Shown here: piece by piece, positions 34,974-44,781 of the stretch
How the letters are laid out: the number at the start of each line of letters is the position of its first letter
Position numbering within the stretch: the stretch's first letter is position 1
Assembly (NCBI RefSeq): GCF_001650915.1
Contig: NZ_LXYO01000023.1
Coordinates: forward strand, 124,001 to 188,000
Direction of reading: 5' to 3'
Length of the DNA: 64,000 nucleotides
From: Marinobacter sp. EhC06
GTDB lineage: Bacteria > Pseudomonadota > Gammaproteobacteria > Pseudomonadales > Oleiphilaceae
Program-made: the position numbers and the translations under genes
The notes under the pieces: model-generated
What the model saw: only the letters and a program-made list of their open reading frames with translations
What the model was told of the DNA's origin: nothing
Database searches by the model: none

Positions 34974-36887
34974 ATGCAAACAACAATAAAAGGCCTGAGG
35001 TTCTGGTGCTGCACCCTTGCGGGTAGTGCCACCCTGGCGCTGGTTCCAATGACTACAGCCGTTGCTGCGGAAGATGCCCGCGTCAACGGTTTCTACGAAA
35101 ACGCAACCTACGGGCGAGAGGGCGTTGGTCTATCCAAGTTCCGGAATACGCTGCAACTGGAAGGCGAGAAACGAATTGGCGACGTGGGCATTTTCAGCAA
35201 CGTTTCCATTAACGGCACATTGCGTGGCACCTATGACGGGGTGTACGACCTGAACAAGGATGAATATGGACGTACCGCTGGTGGTGCCATTCTTCTTGAA
35301 GACACCGCACTGGCGCCCAATCCTGACCCATTCGTACCCCATGGTGGCGGTATCGCTCCGACACCCAACTTCGGTTTCGACATCAATCAGAACCCCAACG
35401 ACGGCATGATCGTCCTGGGTGAAAACCTGCACCCTCAGGATGGTGGTGTCGGATTTGGTGTTCCGGTGCGCCCCTGCGATGTCGACAGCCGGGGCTGTAT
35501 TGATGACTACCTGGACAAGGATCTGAACGAGCTTCGTTTCCAGGAGTTCAACGACCGGGCGGATTTCATCCGTGAACTTTATGTCGATTTTGACCTGAAC
35601 TTCGACAGCGGCAACGTGCTGAGCACCCGCCTGGGTAAACAGCAGGTCATCTGGGGCCGCACGGACCTGTTCCGGGTACTGGATGTTATCAACCCGGTGG
35701 ATTTCTCCCGCAACAACATCTACGACGAGCTGGAAGACATCCGAATCCCCATGTGGATCCTGAAATCAGACTATCGCATGGGCCCCACCGAGGTATTCGA
35801 TGGCCTGGCCTTCGACGACCTGAACTTCCAGGTGGTCTGGAACTTCGATCAGTTCCGTCCCCATGATATTGGCCAGTGTGGGCAGCCGAACGTCATTCTG
35901 GATGCAGGCTGCTTCTTCCGTGGTATGAATAATCTGTGGGAAAACGGCGGCACCGTTGCCAACTTTGCCAACGGCAGCATCGCGACAGACTTTGGCCCCG
36001 GGCAGATCGGTATCCGTGAGGCGCATCTGCCGAGCTGGAGCCTTTCCAACACCCAGCTGGGTTTGAAACTGGAAGGTGTATACGGCGATCTCGGCTTCTC
36101 TCTGAACGCCTTGACCTACCGTTCCCAGCTTCCTTCCCTCCGCGGTGGCATCCCGGCTGAGAACGCATTCACCGGCGATACCGCCGTTTGGCCAAGCCTG
36201 ATCGCGTTCGATATCCACTTCCCGAGAGTAAACCTGGTCGGCGGCTCACTGGACTACTACTCCCAGGGCATCGACACCGTGTTCCGGGTTGAAACTGCCT
36301 ACACCTCTGGTGAAGAGTTTGCCAATACCCTGCGCGAAAAGCTGTATTCCGAGTCTGATGTCGTTCGCTACGTCGTGGGGGCCGACAAGAACATATTTAT
36401 CCCTGCCCTGAACGAGTCCCAGGCGTTCCTGTTTTCCGGTCAGATCTTTGGCCAGCACATTCTTGACCACGAACGCGAACAACGTCTGCTGGGCGAAGCC
36501 GGCATTCCAGACTGGGAACAGAACTGGATTGCGACCCTGTTGATCAAGGGTTTCTACATGAATGGCCGTCTTAGCCCACAAATCATTACCGCCCACGACG
36601 TCCGTGCCCAGGCAACTGCAGTTGCACCGTCAGTGGAGTGGCTGGTTAACGACAACTTCAGGCTCACAGCCGGCGCAAACTTCAAGGTCGGCGATGGTGC
36701 CCGCAAGTTCGATGACTGCCGCACCTGTAACCCCTGGGATCCGTTCACCGCCGCCTATCCTGGCCAGCCTGCGGGTGAATCTGCCGGTCTTTCCGGATAC
36801 GAACCCCTTGGCCGCTTCCAGTCAGGACCGATCGGCATGGCCCAGAAAGAAGACGAAATCCAGCTGACCGCACGTTACAGCTTCTGA
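34974..36887 (+). CDS. DUF1302 outer-membrane beta-barrel-like protein
   Basis: Protein of 637 residues with a signal peptide (through TAVAAEDARV) and the DUF1302 hallmarks RLGKQQVIWGRTDLFRVLDVINPVDFSRN near residue 220. The pattern of alternating aromatic residues and a terminal Phe (LTARYSF) suggests an outer-membrane beta-barrel. The family accompanies hydrocarbon, terpene or steroid degradation and may be a channel for hydrophobic compounds. AACAACAA follows the ATG directly (34979-34986), a possible Hfq/Crc site within the coding start. Confidence 0.88.
   Translation: MQTTIKGLRFWCCTLAGSATLALVPMTTAVAAEDARVNGFYENATYGREGVGLSKFRNTLQLEGEKRIGDVGIFSNVSINGTLRGTYDGVYDLNKDEYGRTAGGAILLEDTALAPNPDPFVPHGGGIAPTPNFGFDINQNPNDGMIVLGENLHPQDGGVGFGVPVRPCDVDSRGCIDDYLDKDLNELRFQEFNDRADFIRELYVDFDLNFDSGNVLSTRLGKQQVIWGRTDLFRVLDVINPVDFSRNNIYDELEDIRIPMWILKSDYRMGPTEVFDGLAFDDLNFQVVWNFDQFRPHDIGQCGQPNVILDAGCFFRGMNNLWENGGTVANFANGSIATDFGPGQIGIREAHLPSWSLSNTQLGLKLEGVYGDLGFSLNALTYRSQLPSLRGGIPAENAFTGDTAVWPSLIAFDIHFPRVNLVGGSLDYYSQGIDTVFRVETAYTSGEEFANTLREKLYSESDVVRYVVGADKNIFIPALNESQAFLFSGQIFGQHILDHEREQRLLGEAGIPDWEQNWIATLLIKGFYMNGRLSPQIITAHDVRAQATAVAPSVEWLVNDNFRLTAGANFKVGDGARKFDDCRTCNPWDPFTAAYPGQPAGESAGLSGYEPLGRFQSGPIGMAQKEDEIQLTARYSF
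34979..34986 (+). promoter_or_regulatory. AACAACAA (CA) motif in the first codons of the DUF1302 gene
   Basis: AACAACAA begins 5 nt into the gene and is followed by an overlapping AACAATAA. Sites inside the first codons are effective in known Crc targets. Inferred role. Confidence 0.45.
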
Positions 36888-36902
36888 TAACGAGGAACCA
36901 AA

Positions 36903-38231
36903 ATGACTACGACAAAGAACAAATCCGTTTTTAGATGGCTGATGGCTGGCTGCACGGCAGGCCTGATGTCGACAGCGCTAATGGCCGATGAGGCAGTTAT
37001 TACCAACTCCTTCTATCCCTACAACACAGAGACACCGAGCTTTGATGGACTAAAAGCAGGAATGGTCATTGACCAGAGCAACGTTGCCCAGTTCAAGGAC
37101 GCCATCGATCCCGCATTCTACGGTTTTATCGAGCAGGGCATGACCACCATCACCGTAGGCGAGACCACCTCCTTTGATCTGCATCCGAACTATGTCGAAG
37201 CTACGCGGGTTTCGCTGGGACAAGTGTCTCTTGGAAACGAGGTGGGCGAGATCAGTGGCTGGAGTGCAGGCCGCCCCTTCCCCGAAGAACCTGACGCCAA
37301 CGATCCACGAGCCGGCGAAAAGCTGGCCTGGAACTACAAGTATGGCTATAACTGGGGCGACAGCGCGGCTATCTACCCGTTCTACTGGAAATACCGGGAC
37401 ATGGACTCTGGCAAGGTGGAGCGCACTATCAAGTTCAACTTCCACTTCCTGAACTATAAAGGCCGGGTCACCCAGGAACCGACGCCGGAAATCACTCCGA
37501 ACCCGTCTGACCTGTTCCGGGCGATTTATGTGCAGGTACTGGACCCGGCTGATGTCCGCAACACCCAGCTCCTGATCCATCGTGCAGCGGACGATCTGAA
37601 GCGGGACAACTCCTGGCTGTACCTGGGCTTCCAGCGTCGGGTCCGTCGTCTGGCAACTGGCCAGGTCACTGACGCGTTTCTCGGCTCTGATCTGATGATC
37701 GAGGACTTTGAGGGCTATAACGGCCGGATTTCAGACATGAACTGGACCTACAAAGGCACTCGCTACATGCTGATGCCCTTCTACAACCACAATGATCTGA
37801 CGCTGGATGCCGAAACCCACATCGACAGTGATGGTTATCAGGTTGTGTCCTTCAGTGGCCAGGGTGGCTGCTTCCCTGATATCACCTGGCAGTTGCGTAA
37901 GGTCTACGAAGTTGAATCGGTTCCTGTGGACGAAAGCCACCCGCTCTCAAAACGTGTTCATTTCATGGACGCGCAGACCTTCACCATTCCCCGAACTGTG
38001 TCCTACGACCGCAAGGGTAGCCTCTGGAAGACCTTTACCATTGGCCAGGCACACCCCGATCACCACCTGCCGAAAAACAAGGGCAGCGGTGTGTCCATTG
38101 ACGACAGCTTCAGCATGATTGATGTCCAGGCCAGCCACTGCACCACCGGCCAGTTCAAGGGACAGGTTGATCCGGAACTGTCGCCGCCCCAGATGTTCAA
38201 CGTTCAGCACCTCCGGGCAACTGGAAGCTGA
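36903..38231 (+). CDS. DUF1329 periplasmic protein
   Basis: Protein of 442 residues with a signal peptide (MTTTKNKSVFRWLMAGCTAG, cleaved near LMADEA). FDLHPNYVEAT, SWLYLGFQRRVRRLATG and SDLMIEDFEGYNGRI are family features. DUF1329 has been grouped with LolA/LolB-like folds that carry lipophilic cargo across the periplasm; if so it could shuttle substrate between the DUF1302 barrel and the RND protein. GAGGAACC precedes the ATG. AAGAACAA at 36915-36922 is another AAnAAnAA match. It is the last gene before a strong terminator. Confidence 0.86.
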   Translation: MTTTKNKSVFRWLMAGCTAGLMSTALMADEAVITNSFYPYNTETPSFDGLKAGMVIDQSNVAQFKDAIDPAFYGFIEQGMTTITVGETTSFDLHPNYVEATRVSLGQVSLGNEVGEISGWSAGRPFPEEPDANDPRAGEKLAWNYKYGYNWGDSAAIYPFYWKYRDMDSGKVERTIKFNFHFLNYKGRVTQEPTPEITPNPSDLFRAIYVQVLDPADVRNTQLLIHRAADDLKRDNSWLYLGFQRRVRRLATGQVTDAFLGSDLMIEDFEGYNGRISDMNWTYKGTRYMLMPFYNHNDLTLDAETHIDSDGYQVVSFSGQGGCFPDITWQLRKVYEVESVPVDESHPLSKRVHFMDAQTFTIPRTVSYDRKGSLWKTFTIGQAHPDHHLPKNKGSGVSIDDSFSMIDVQASHCTTGQFKGQVDPELSPPQMFNVQHLRATGS

Positions 38232-38258
38232 TCCAAGGACCCTTGTTGCTTCTCCATT

Positions 38259-38285
38259 GGGCCCGCTCAGGCGGGCCCTTTTTTT
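38259..38285 (+). terminator. Rho-independent terminator of the envelope cluster
   Basis: Stem GGGCCCGC/GCGGGCCC (8 bp, all GC), loop TCAG, then seven T. It begins 27 bp after the DUF1329 stop and sets the right boundary of the sigma54-driven transcript. Confidence 0.93.
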
Positions 38286-38306
38286 GGATCATTGAGGACA
38301 TTGAAC

Positions 38307-38903
38307 ATGATGGATAGCCAATCAACTGCCAGCGAACAAGGTTCAACAGATCCTCTGACAGTTGTCGTCTCTCGGCGGGTCAAAAAAGGCAATCAGGAAG
38401 AGTTCGAGGCTCTGAGCAGCAAAATGACCGAACGAGCATCCCGTTTTCCGGGATATCTCGGTACCACCATGTTCAGGCCGGCCTCAGAGGACGACCCGGA
38501 ATATCGCATCGTGTTCAAGTTCCGAGACCGGGAATCCCTTGAGCGATGGGAGAGCTCCGAGGAAAGAGCGGACCTGCTCGGGCAGATTGAGAGCCTGCTG
38601 ATTCAGCCCAGTGAACGGGAAGTCACTTCGGGAATCGTCACCTGGTTCACTCTGCCAGGCCAGAATCCGGTGACGCCACCACCCAAATGGAAGATGACCC
38701 TTGTCAGTTGGCTGGCACTCTATCCGGCTGTCACGCTCGTCTTCGTAATGTTCGGAGACTGGTTGGCACAGATACCGCTTTTTGTACGAACACTGCTGGT
38801 CACCGCGGTGGTGATGCTGTTGATGAGTTATGTGCTCATGCCGAGAATGACTCGCTGGTTCGCATTCTGGTTGTTTCCCAAGAAAGGCGACTCATCCCGA
38901 TGA
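38307..38903 (+). CDS. Antibiotic biosynthesis monooxygenase (ABM)-domain membrane protein
   Basis: Protein of 198 residues. Residues 18-110 form an ABM/dimeric alpha-beta barrel domain (VVVSRRVKKGNQEEFEAL, RFPGYLGTTMFRP, YRIVFKFRD) and the C-terminus has two membrane helices (about 132-152 and 160-180). Such ABM-TM fusions are common but uncharacterised; catalysis has not been shown. GAGGA precedes the ATG by 8 nt. It starts just beyond the terminator, so read-through from the transport cluster would be limited. Confidence 0.75.
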   Translation: MMDSQSTASEQGSTDPLTVVVSRRVKKGNQEEFEALSSKMTERASRFPGYLGTTMFRPASEDDPEYRIVFKFRDRESLERWESSEERADLLGQIESLLIQPSEREVTSGIVTWFTLPGQNPVTPPPKWKMTLVSWLALYPAVTLVFVMFGDWLAQIPLFVRTLLVTAVVMLLMSYVLMPRMTRWFAFWLFPKKGDSSR

Positions 38904-38986
38904 GCAAACGACCTCTTGAACCACATCGGCCAGCAATGGGCATGGAGCAGGCCAAACCGGCCTGACCTGCTCACGACTGCATCAGT

Positions 38987-40135
<1,149 letters not shown>

Positions 40136-40275
40136 TTACGGCCTTTCAGCCGTGACTGTTTGACTCATTCTAGCCGACTTGGCAGTGGGCATGTTGCGAT
40201 TCAGAGGCTCCGAAATCTTTTCTGGATCTGGAGCGTATCTACAGGGCAGAATCAAAAGGTTGAGGAGCTCTTACG

Positions 40276-41598
40276 TTGCACACGCTTTACTGGTTTACAC
40301 GGGACCTTCGCCTGCACGACAACGCCGCTCTGCTGGCCGCTTCAAAGTCCGACATGCTGCTCTGCGTCTACGTGGTGGATCCGCGCTGGTTCGCACCCGG
40401 CCCCCTGCAAAGCAAAGCCATGGGCGACCACCGCTGGCGTTTTCTCTGGCAAAGCCTGATGGCCCTTGAACGAAGCCTTCGGCCGTTGGGGCAAAGACTC
40501 CACATTGCCTATGGCGAGCCGGAAACGGTCATCCCGGAACTTGCCCACGCTCACAGCATTGAGCGCATCGTTCGCTCCCGCCTGCCGGGCACCCGGGAAG
40601 CCGGCCAGTGGCGAGCCATCAAGGACAAACTGCCCAAGACCCTGTTCCAGCAATTCGAGACACTGAGCATGTTCACCGAGGGCTCCCTGCCGATGGCTCT
40701 CGAGGATTTGCCGGATACCTTTTCCCAGTTCCGCAAGCAGGTTGAGAAAACCGGTGAACGCTGCTCAGAACGGTTGAGGATTCGCACGCTGACGGCCCTG
40801 CCCCCACCGCCCGGCTTTCCGGAAGACAACCGGGGCGACTGCCCGCCCATACCAGAGCCGATGCAGCCGTTGCAGTTCATGGGCGGTGAAGCGGCAGGCC
40901 TGGGTCGGCTGAAGGAATTTCTCTACGACAATCACAGCATCGACCGCTACAAAGAGACCCGCAACGCTCTGGATAGCTGGGATGCCTCCTCCAAGTTCTC
41001 GCCCTGGCTGGCCAACGGGTGCCTCTCGGTTCGGGAAGTGGCAGAAACCATCACCGAATATGAAGCCAGTGAGACCAAAAACGAGTCCACCTACTGGCTC
41101 TGGTTCGAACTGCTGTGGCGGGAATACTTCTACTGGTACGCCCTGAAACACGGCGCCAACCTGTTCCGCCGGGATGGCGTCCAGCGCAAACGTCGGCATG
41201 GCACATTCTACGGCCACCGTTTCAAGGCCTGGTGCCAGGGCAACACAGAATACCCGATCGTAAACGCGGCCATGAATCAGCTGCGGGAAACCGGTTACAT
41301 GAGCAATCGGGCCCGGCAACTGGTGGCAAGCTGTTTCATTAATGAACTGGGCCTGGACTGGCGTTACGGGGCGGCATGGTTCGAGGAGCAGTTGATCGAC
41401 TATGATGTGGGGAGCAACTACGGCAACTGGCAGTACCTGGCTGGCGTAGGGGCGGACCCGAGAGGCCTGCGGCAGTTCAATCTGGAAAAACAGACGCAAC
41501 AGTACGATCCCACCGGCACCTTCATTGACCGCTGGGGCGGACACGCGGAACAGCCCGTAGGTTTACACACAGTGGATGCGGCAGACTGGCCCCTGTAG
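40276..41598 (+). CDS. DASH-family cryptochrome/photolyase
   Basis: Protein of 440 residues with an N-terminal photolyase alpha/beta domain (LYWFTRDLRLHDNAALL) and a C-terminal FAD domain (ASSKFSPWLANGCLSVREV, ESTYWLWFELLWREYFYWY, GYMSNRARQLVASCF, YDVGSNYGNWQYLAGVG). The ESTYWLWFELLWREYF stretch identifies the DASH branch, which repairs cyclobutane dimers mainly in single-stranded DNA. The start is TTG at 40276 with GAGGAG 10 nt upstream. The first of a tight run of same-strand genes to 45201. Confidence 0.92.
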   Translation: MHTLYWFTRDLRLHDNAALLAASKSDMLLCVYVVDPRWFAPGPLQSKAMGDHRWRFLWQSLMALERSLRPLGQRLHIAYGEPETVIPELAHAHSIERIVRSRLPGTREAGQWRAIKDKLPKTLFQQFETLSMFTEGSLPMALEDLPDTFSQFRKQVEKTGERCSERLRIRTLTALPPPPGFPEDNRGDCPPIPEPMQPLQFMGGEAAGLGRLKEFLYDNHSIDRYKETRNALDSWDASSKFSPWLANGCLSVREVAETITEYEASETKNESTYWLWFELLWREYFYWYALKHGANLFRRDGVQRKRRHGTFYGHRFKAWCQGNTEYPIVNAAMNQLRETGYMSNRARQLVASCFINELGLDWRYGAAWFEEQLIDYDVGSNYGNWQYLAGVGADPRGLRQFNLEKQTQQYDPTGTFIDRWGGHAEQPVGLHTVDAADWPL

Positions 41599-41614
41599 TA
41601 AAAGGCAAATAGCC

Positions 41615-42121
41615 ATGACGAATCGGACCGACAACGAAAGCACCAGCACAGCAAGGGAAACCCTGGCCCGCATCATCGACACCAGCTCACCGGCAACCTT
41701 GCTGAGCTGCGGCAGCCTGGCAACCGAAATGTCGCGAATCTGGCAGAAACACCAGGAAGGTGTGGACGTGCACACCCTGGACACATCCGATCCGAACGCC
41801 AGCCTGGTGCTCGAAAGGGTCGTAGACTTGGCTCTGGTCACCGAAACTCTGGAGCATCTGCCCCACGATGAGGGCGCTCTACTTTTGGGGCAGCTCAGGA
41901 ATTACGGCACCCATCAGATTGCCGTTCTGGTGGGAGAGACTCCTGACTGGGCCTTTACCGATTTCATCGGCCTCGGCTTTCGTCGCCATGCCGAACTGGA
42001 AAATGATAACGGCGCACTCACGCTGTATACCTACAATCTGGATACTTACAACCACAAACGGGCCTGGAACAATCCAGAGAACTGGGCCAATCCGGAAATG
42101 TGGGGCAAAGCATGGTGGTAG
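41615..42121 (+). CDS. Methyltransferase-like small protein (DUF6231-like)
   Basis: Protein of 168 residues. SSPATLLSCGSLATEMSRI followed by VVDLALVTETLEHLPHDEG resembles the cofactor and post-motif regions of class I methyltransferases, but the glycine loop is not canonical and binding of AdoMet is doubtful. The C-terminus is rich in Trp and Asn. Its frame extends upstream but AAAAGGC favours the ATG at 41615. It overlaps the next gene by 10 bp, so they are coupled. Function unknown. Confidence 0.5.
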   Translation: MTNRTDNESTSTARETLARIIDTSSPATLLSCGSLATEMSRIWQKHQEGVDVHTLDTSDPNASLVLERVVDLALVTETLEHLPHDEGALLLGQLRNYGTHQIAVLVGETPDWAFTDFIGLGFRRHAELENDNGALTLYTYNLDTYNHKRAWNNPENWANPEMWGKAWW

Positions 42122-43773
42122 AAAGCGCGGTAGTGAACAGTCCGTCCTCCCAGAAACTCAAACCGAGCACGATCCGGATCGGCACCCGGTACCGGGCCAA
42201 TCGGCTGAAAGGCCCCTACGACGCCATTGTGATCGGCTCCGGCATCGGCGGGCTGACAACAGCCGCGTGCCTGGCGAAAGCCGGCAAGAAAGTCCTGGTG
42301 CTTGAACAGCATTACACCGCCGGCGGCTATACCCACAGCTATGCCCGAAACGGCTACGAGTGGGACGTGGGCGTCCATTACATCGGCGACATGGGCTCTC
42401 CCCACACCCTGGGGCGCAGGCTGTTCGATTACATCACCGACGGCAAGCTGGAATGGGCACCCATGGACGAGAACTACGACCGGTTCTTTCTGGGTGACAA
42501 GGTCGTGAATTTGCGGGCCGGCAAGGAAGGGCTGCGGCTCTCATTGCTGGATGCCTTCCCGGATGAGCAGGAGGCCATCGACAAGTATGTGAAACTGCTG
42601 GGCAAGGTGGCGGATGGCATGCAGTGGTATACACTCTCCAAGCTGACACCCGGGGTTCTGAGTCCGATAGTACACAAAGGTCTGGATGTGGCCCTGCCGA
42701 ACTGTTTTAACAAAACAACCTGGGAAGTTCTGAGCGAATTGACCGACAACCAGGAACTGATCGGTGCCATAACCGGCCAGTGGGGCGATTGCGGCGTCAC
42801 GCCCAGGCAATCGAGTTTCATGGTTCATGCCTTGATCGCCAAGCACTACCTCTACGGCGGTTTCTATCCCGTCGGCGGTGCCTCGGAGATCGCGAAAACC
42901 ATTATTCCTGTCATTCAGCAGCCTGGCGGCGAGGTATTCACCTACGCCGACGTCACCGACATCCTGGTGGAGAAAGGCAAGGCAACCGGCGTGCGCATGG
43001 CCGATGGCGAGCAAATCCGGGCACCGATGGTCATCAGCAACGCCGGTGTAATCAACACCTTCGAAAAACTGCTGCCAGCCGATGCGGCGGAAAAGGTTGG
43101 CTACAAGAGCAAACGCCGGCACATTATTCCCTCCATGCCCCACATCGGGCTTTATATCGGCCTGAAAGGCACGCCGGAAGCACTCGGCCTGCCCCGCACC
43201 AATTTCTGGATCTATCCCAGCGCCGATCACGACGACAACGTGCAACAGTTCCTGGATGACCCGGAAAACACCGAGTTTCCGGTGGTGTATATCTCCTTCC
43301 CGGCTGCCAAGGATCCGGATTACCAGAACCGTTGGCCGGGCACCTCCACCATCGAGATTGTGGCACCGACCACCTGGGAGATGTTCGAACCCTGGCAGGA
43401 CACCATCTGGGGCAAGCGGGGCGAAGACTACCAGACTCTAAAACAGAAAATCACTGACCAGTTGCTGGAAGTGATGTACGAGAAGCTGCCCCAGCTAAGG
43501 GGAAAAGTGGATTACGTGGAAACCTCCACGCCGCTCTCCACCGCCTGGTTCTGCCGTTACGGCCGGGGCGAGCTGTACGGTCTGGACCACAACCCGGAGC
43601 GCTTTGAGCAGGACTGGCTGAAACCGAAAACCGATATTCCCGGGCTGTATCTCACCGGCCAGGATATCCTCACCTGTGGCGTAGTGGGTGCGATGATTGG
43701 TGGTCTGGTCAGCACCCTCGCCATTCAGGGCTGGCGCGGCGCCGGGTTGGCGAAACGCATTTTCGTGGGGTGA
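42112..43773 (+). CDS. FAD-dependent CrtI/retinol-saturase-like oxidoreductase
   Basis: Protein of 553 residues with an FAD dinucleotide motif AIVIGSGIGGLTTAACLAKAG near residue 40, VLVLEQHYTAGGYTHSY, and C-terminal GLYLTGQDILTCGVVGAMIGG. It belongs to the phytoene desaturase-like group that includes retinol saturase and carotenoid isomerases. It probably reduces or desaturates a polyene or lipid; no carotenoid synthesis genes adjoin. GTG at 42100 is an alternative start. The GAE of human-like sequences is not evidence for retinol use here. Confidence 0.8.
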   Translation: MVVESAVVNSPSSQKLKPSTIRIGTRYRANRLKGPYDAIVIGSGIGGLTTAACLAKAGKKVLVLEQHYTAGGYTHSYARNGYEWDVGVHYIGDMGSPHTLGRRLFDYITDGKLEWAPMDENYDRFFLGDKVVNLRAGKEGLRLSLLDAFPDEQEAIDKYVKLLGKVADGMQWYTLSKLTPGVLSPIVHKGLDVALPNCFNKTTWEVLSELTDNQELIGAITGQWGDCGVTPRQSSFMVHALIAKHYLYGGFYPVGGASEIAKTIIPVIQQPGGEVFTYADVTDILVEKGKATGVRMADGEQIRAPMVISNAGVINTFEKLLPADAAEKVGYKSKRRHIIPSMPHIGLYIGLKGTPEALGLPRTNFWIYPSADHDDNVQQFLDDPENTEFPVVYISFPAAKDPDYQNRWPGTSTIEIVAPTTWEMFEPWQDTIWGKRGEDYQTLKQKITDQLLEVMYEKLPQLRGKVDYVETSTPLSTAWFCRYGRGELYGLDHNPERFEQDWLKPKTDIPGLYLTGQDILTCGVVGAMIGGLVSTLAIQGWRGAGLAKRIFVG

Positions 43774-43779
43774 CAGGGG

Positions 43780-44373
43780 TTGCCCAGACCGATCTGTGCC
43801 GATTGCGGCATGCACCGCAATATCTGTGTCTGCGAGGCCTGCGCCCCCGTGCCCAACCGCACCAGGGTGTCGGTGCTCCAGCATCCAACGGAAGTTGGCC
43901 ACCCCAAAGGTACGGTCCGCATACTGTGCCAGTCCCTTAAAAACCTGGAAGTTTTCTGCGGCGAGACGCCGGAGGATTTCCGTGAGGCCGGTTTCGAAAC
44001 CGACACTGTAACCGGGAATTCAGCCCTGCTGTTTCCGGGGCCCGGCAGCGACACCCTCGAATCCTCAGATCTGAGCCATATCGACCACTGGATGATTCTC
44101 GACGGCACCTGGCGCAAGGCTGCCAGAATCCTTCACCAGAACCCGGCACTGGCGTCGCTGCCCCGCTTCCATTTCGCCAGTCCTCCAGCGTCTGCCTACA
44201 CCATCCGCAAGGCTCCTGGCTCGCATCATCTGGCCACAGCAGAGGCGGTCGCCTATCTGCTCAACGTGGTGGAGCCGGGCCTGGATACCCGGCCCATTTC
44301 CAGGGCAATGCGTACACTGGTGGACAAACAGTTCGCCCAGATCCCGGCCCGGCTGCACAAGCACTATCAATAA
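43780..44373 (+). CDS. DTW-domain tRNA-uridine aminocarboxypropyltransferase
   Basis: Protein of 197 residues. N-terminal zinc-like cysteines (CADCGMHRNICVCEAC), then the DTW region where LDGTWRKAARI is the family signature, and HHLATAEAVAYLL. TapT/TuaA enzymes of this group add acp to tRNA uridines using S-adenosylmethionine. The start is TTG at 43780 with GGGGTG upstream. It follows the oxidoreductase with 6 bp between. Which tRNA position is modified is not determined. Confidence 0.85.
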   Translation: MPRPICADCGMHRNICVCEACAPVPNRTRVSVLQHPTEVGHPKGTVRILCQSLKNLEVFCGETPEDFREAGFETDTVTGNSALLFPGPGSDTLESSDLSHIDHWMILDGTWRKAARILHQNPALASLPRFHFASPPASAYTIRKAPGSHHLATAEAVAYLLNVVEPGLDTRPISRAMRTLVDKQFAQIPARLHKHYQ

Positions 44374-44445
44374 ACCCGGCCGGGTGAGACGAGCGCCCGG
44401 TCCGCACGTAATCTCCGGAAACCTGATCAAAACCGAGAGCAGCCC

Positions 44446-44703
44446 ATGTCCAAGCAATTTGACCCGGCAGACCTCTCCCGCATCATCGAAATGGCGTGGG
44501 AGGACCGCACACCCTTCGAGGCCATCGAAGCCCTCTATGGCCTTCGCGAAAAGGATGTCATCCGCCTGATGCGTCGCGAGCTCAAGCCGGCCAGCTTCCG
44601 GCTCTGGCGCAAGCGGGTAACCGGGCGCAACACCAAACATCGCCAGCTACGGCCTGAGGGTGTAAACCGCGGCTATTGCCCGACCCAGTACAAGCACCGA
44701 TAA
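44446..44703 (+). CDS. TIGR03643 family small protein
   Basis: Protein of 85 residues: IIEMAWEDRTPFEAIEALYGLREKDVIRLMR, then RLWRKRVTGRNTKH and a basic C-terminus. This matches TIGR03643/DUF2805, a helix-turn-helix-like small family of unknown role often found in marine bacteria. No membrane segment. It may bind nucleic acid, which is guesswork from basic charge. Confidence 0.75.
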   Translation: MSKQFDPADLSRIIEMAWEDRTPFEAIEALYGLREKDVIRLMRRELKPASFRLWRKRVTGRNTKHRQLRPEGVNRGYCPTQYKHR

Positions 44704-44781
44704 ACGCCTTGCCATTGGCATTGACGACGAAGCTGCGCGATCATGAGCATTCAGGCATCAAGCAAGTGAGGAACCCTCTCG

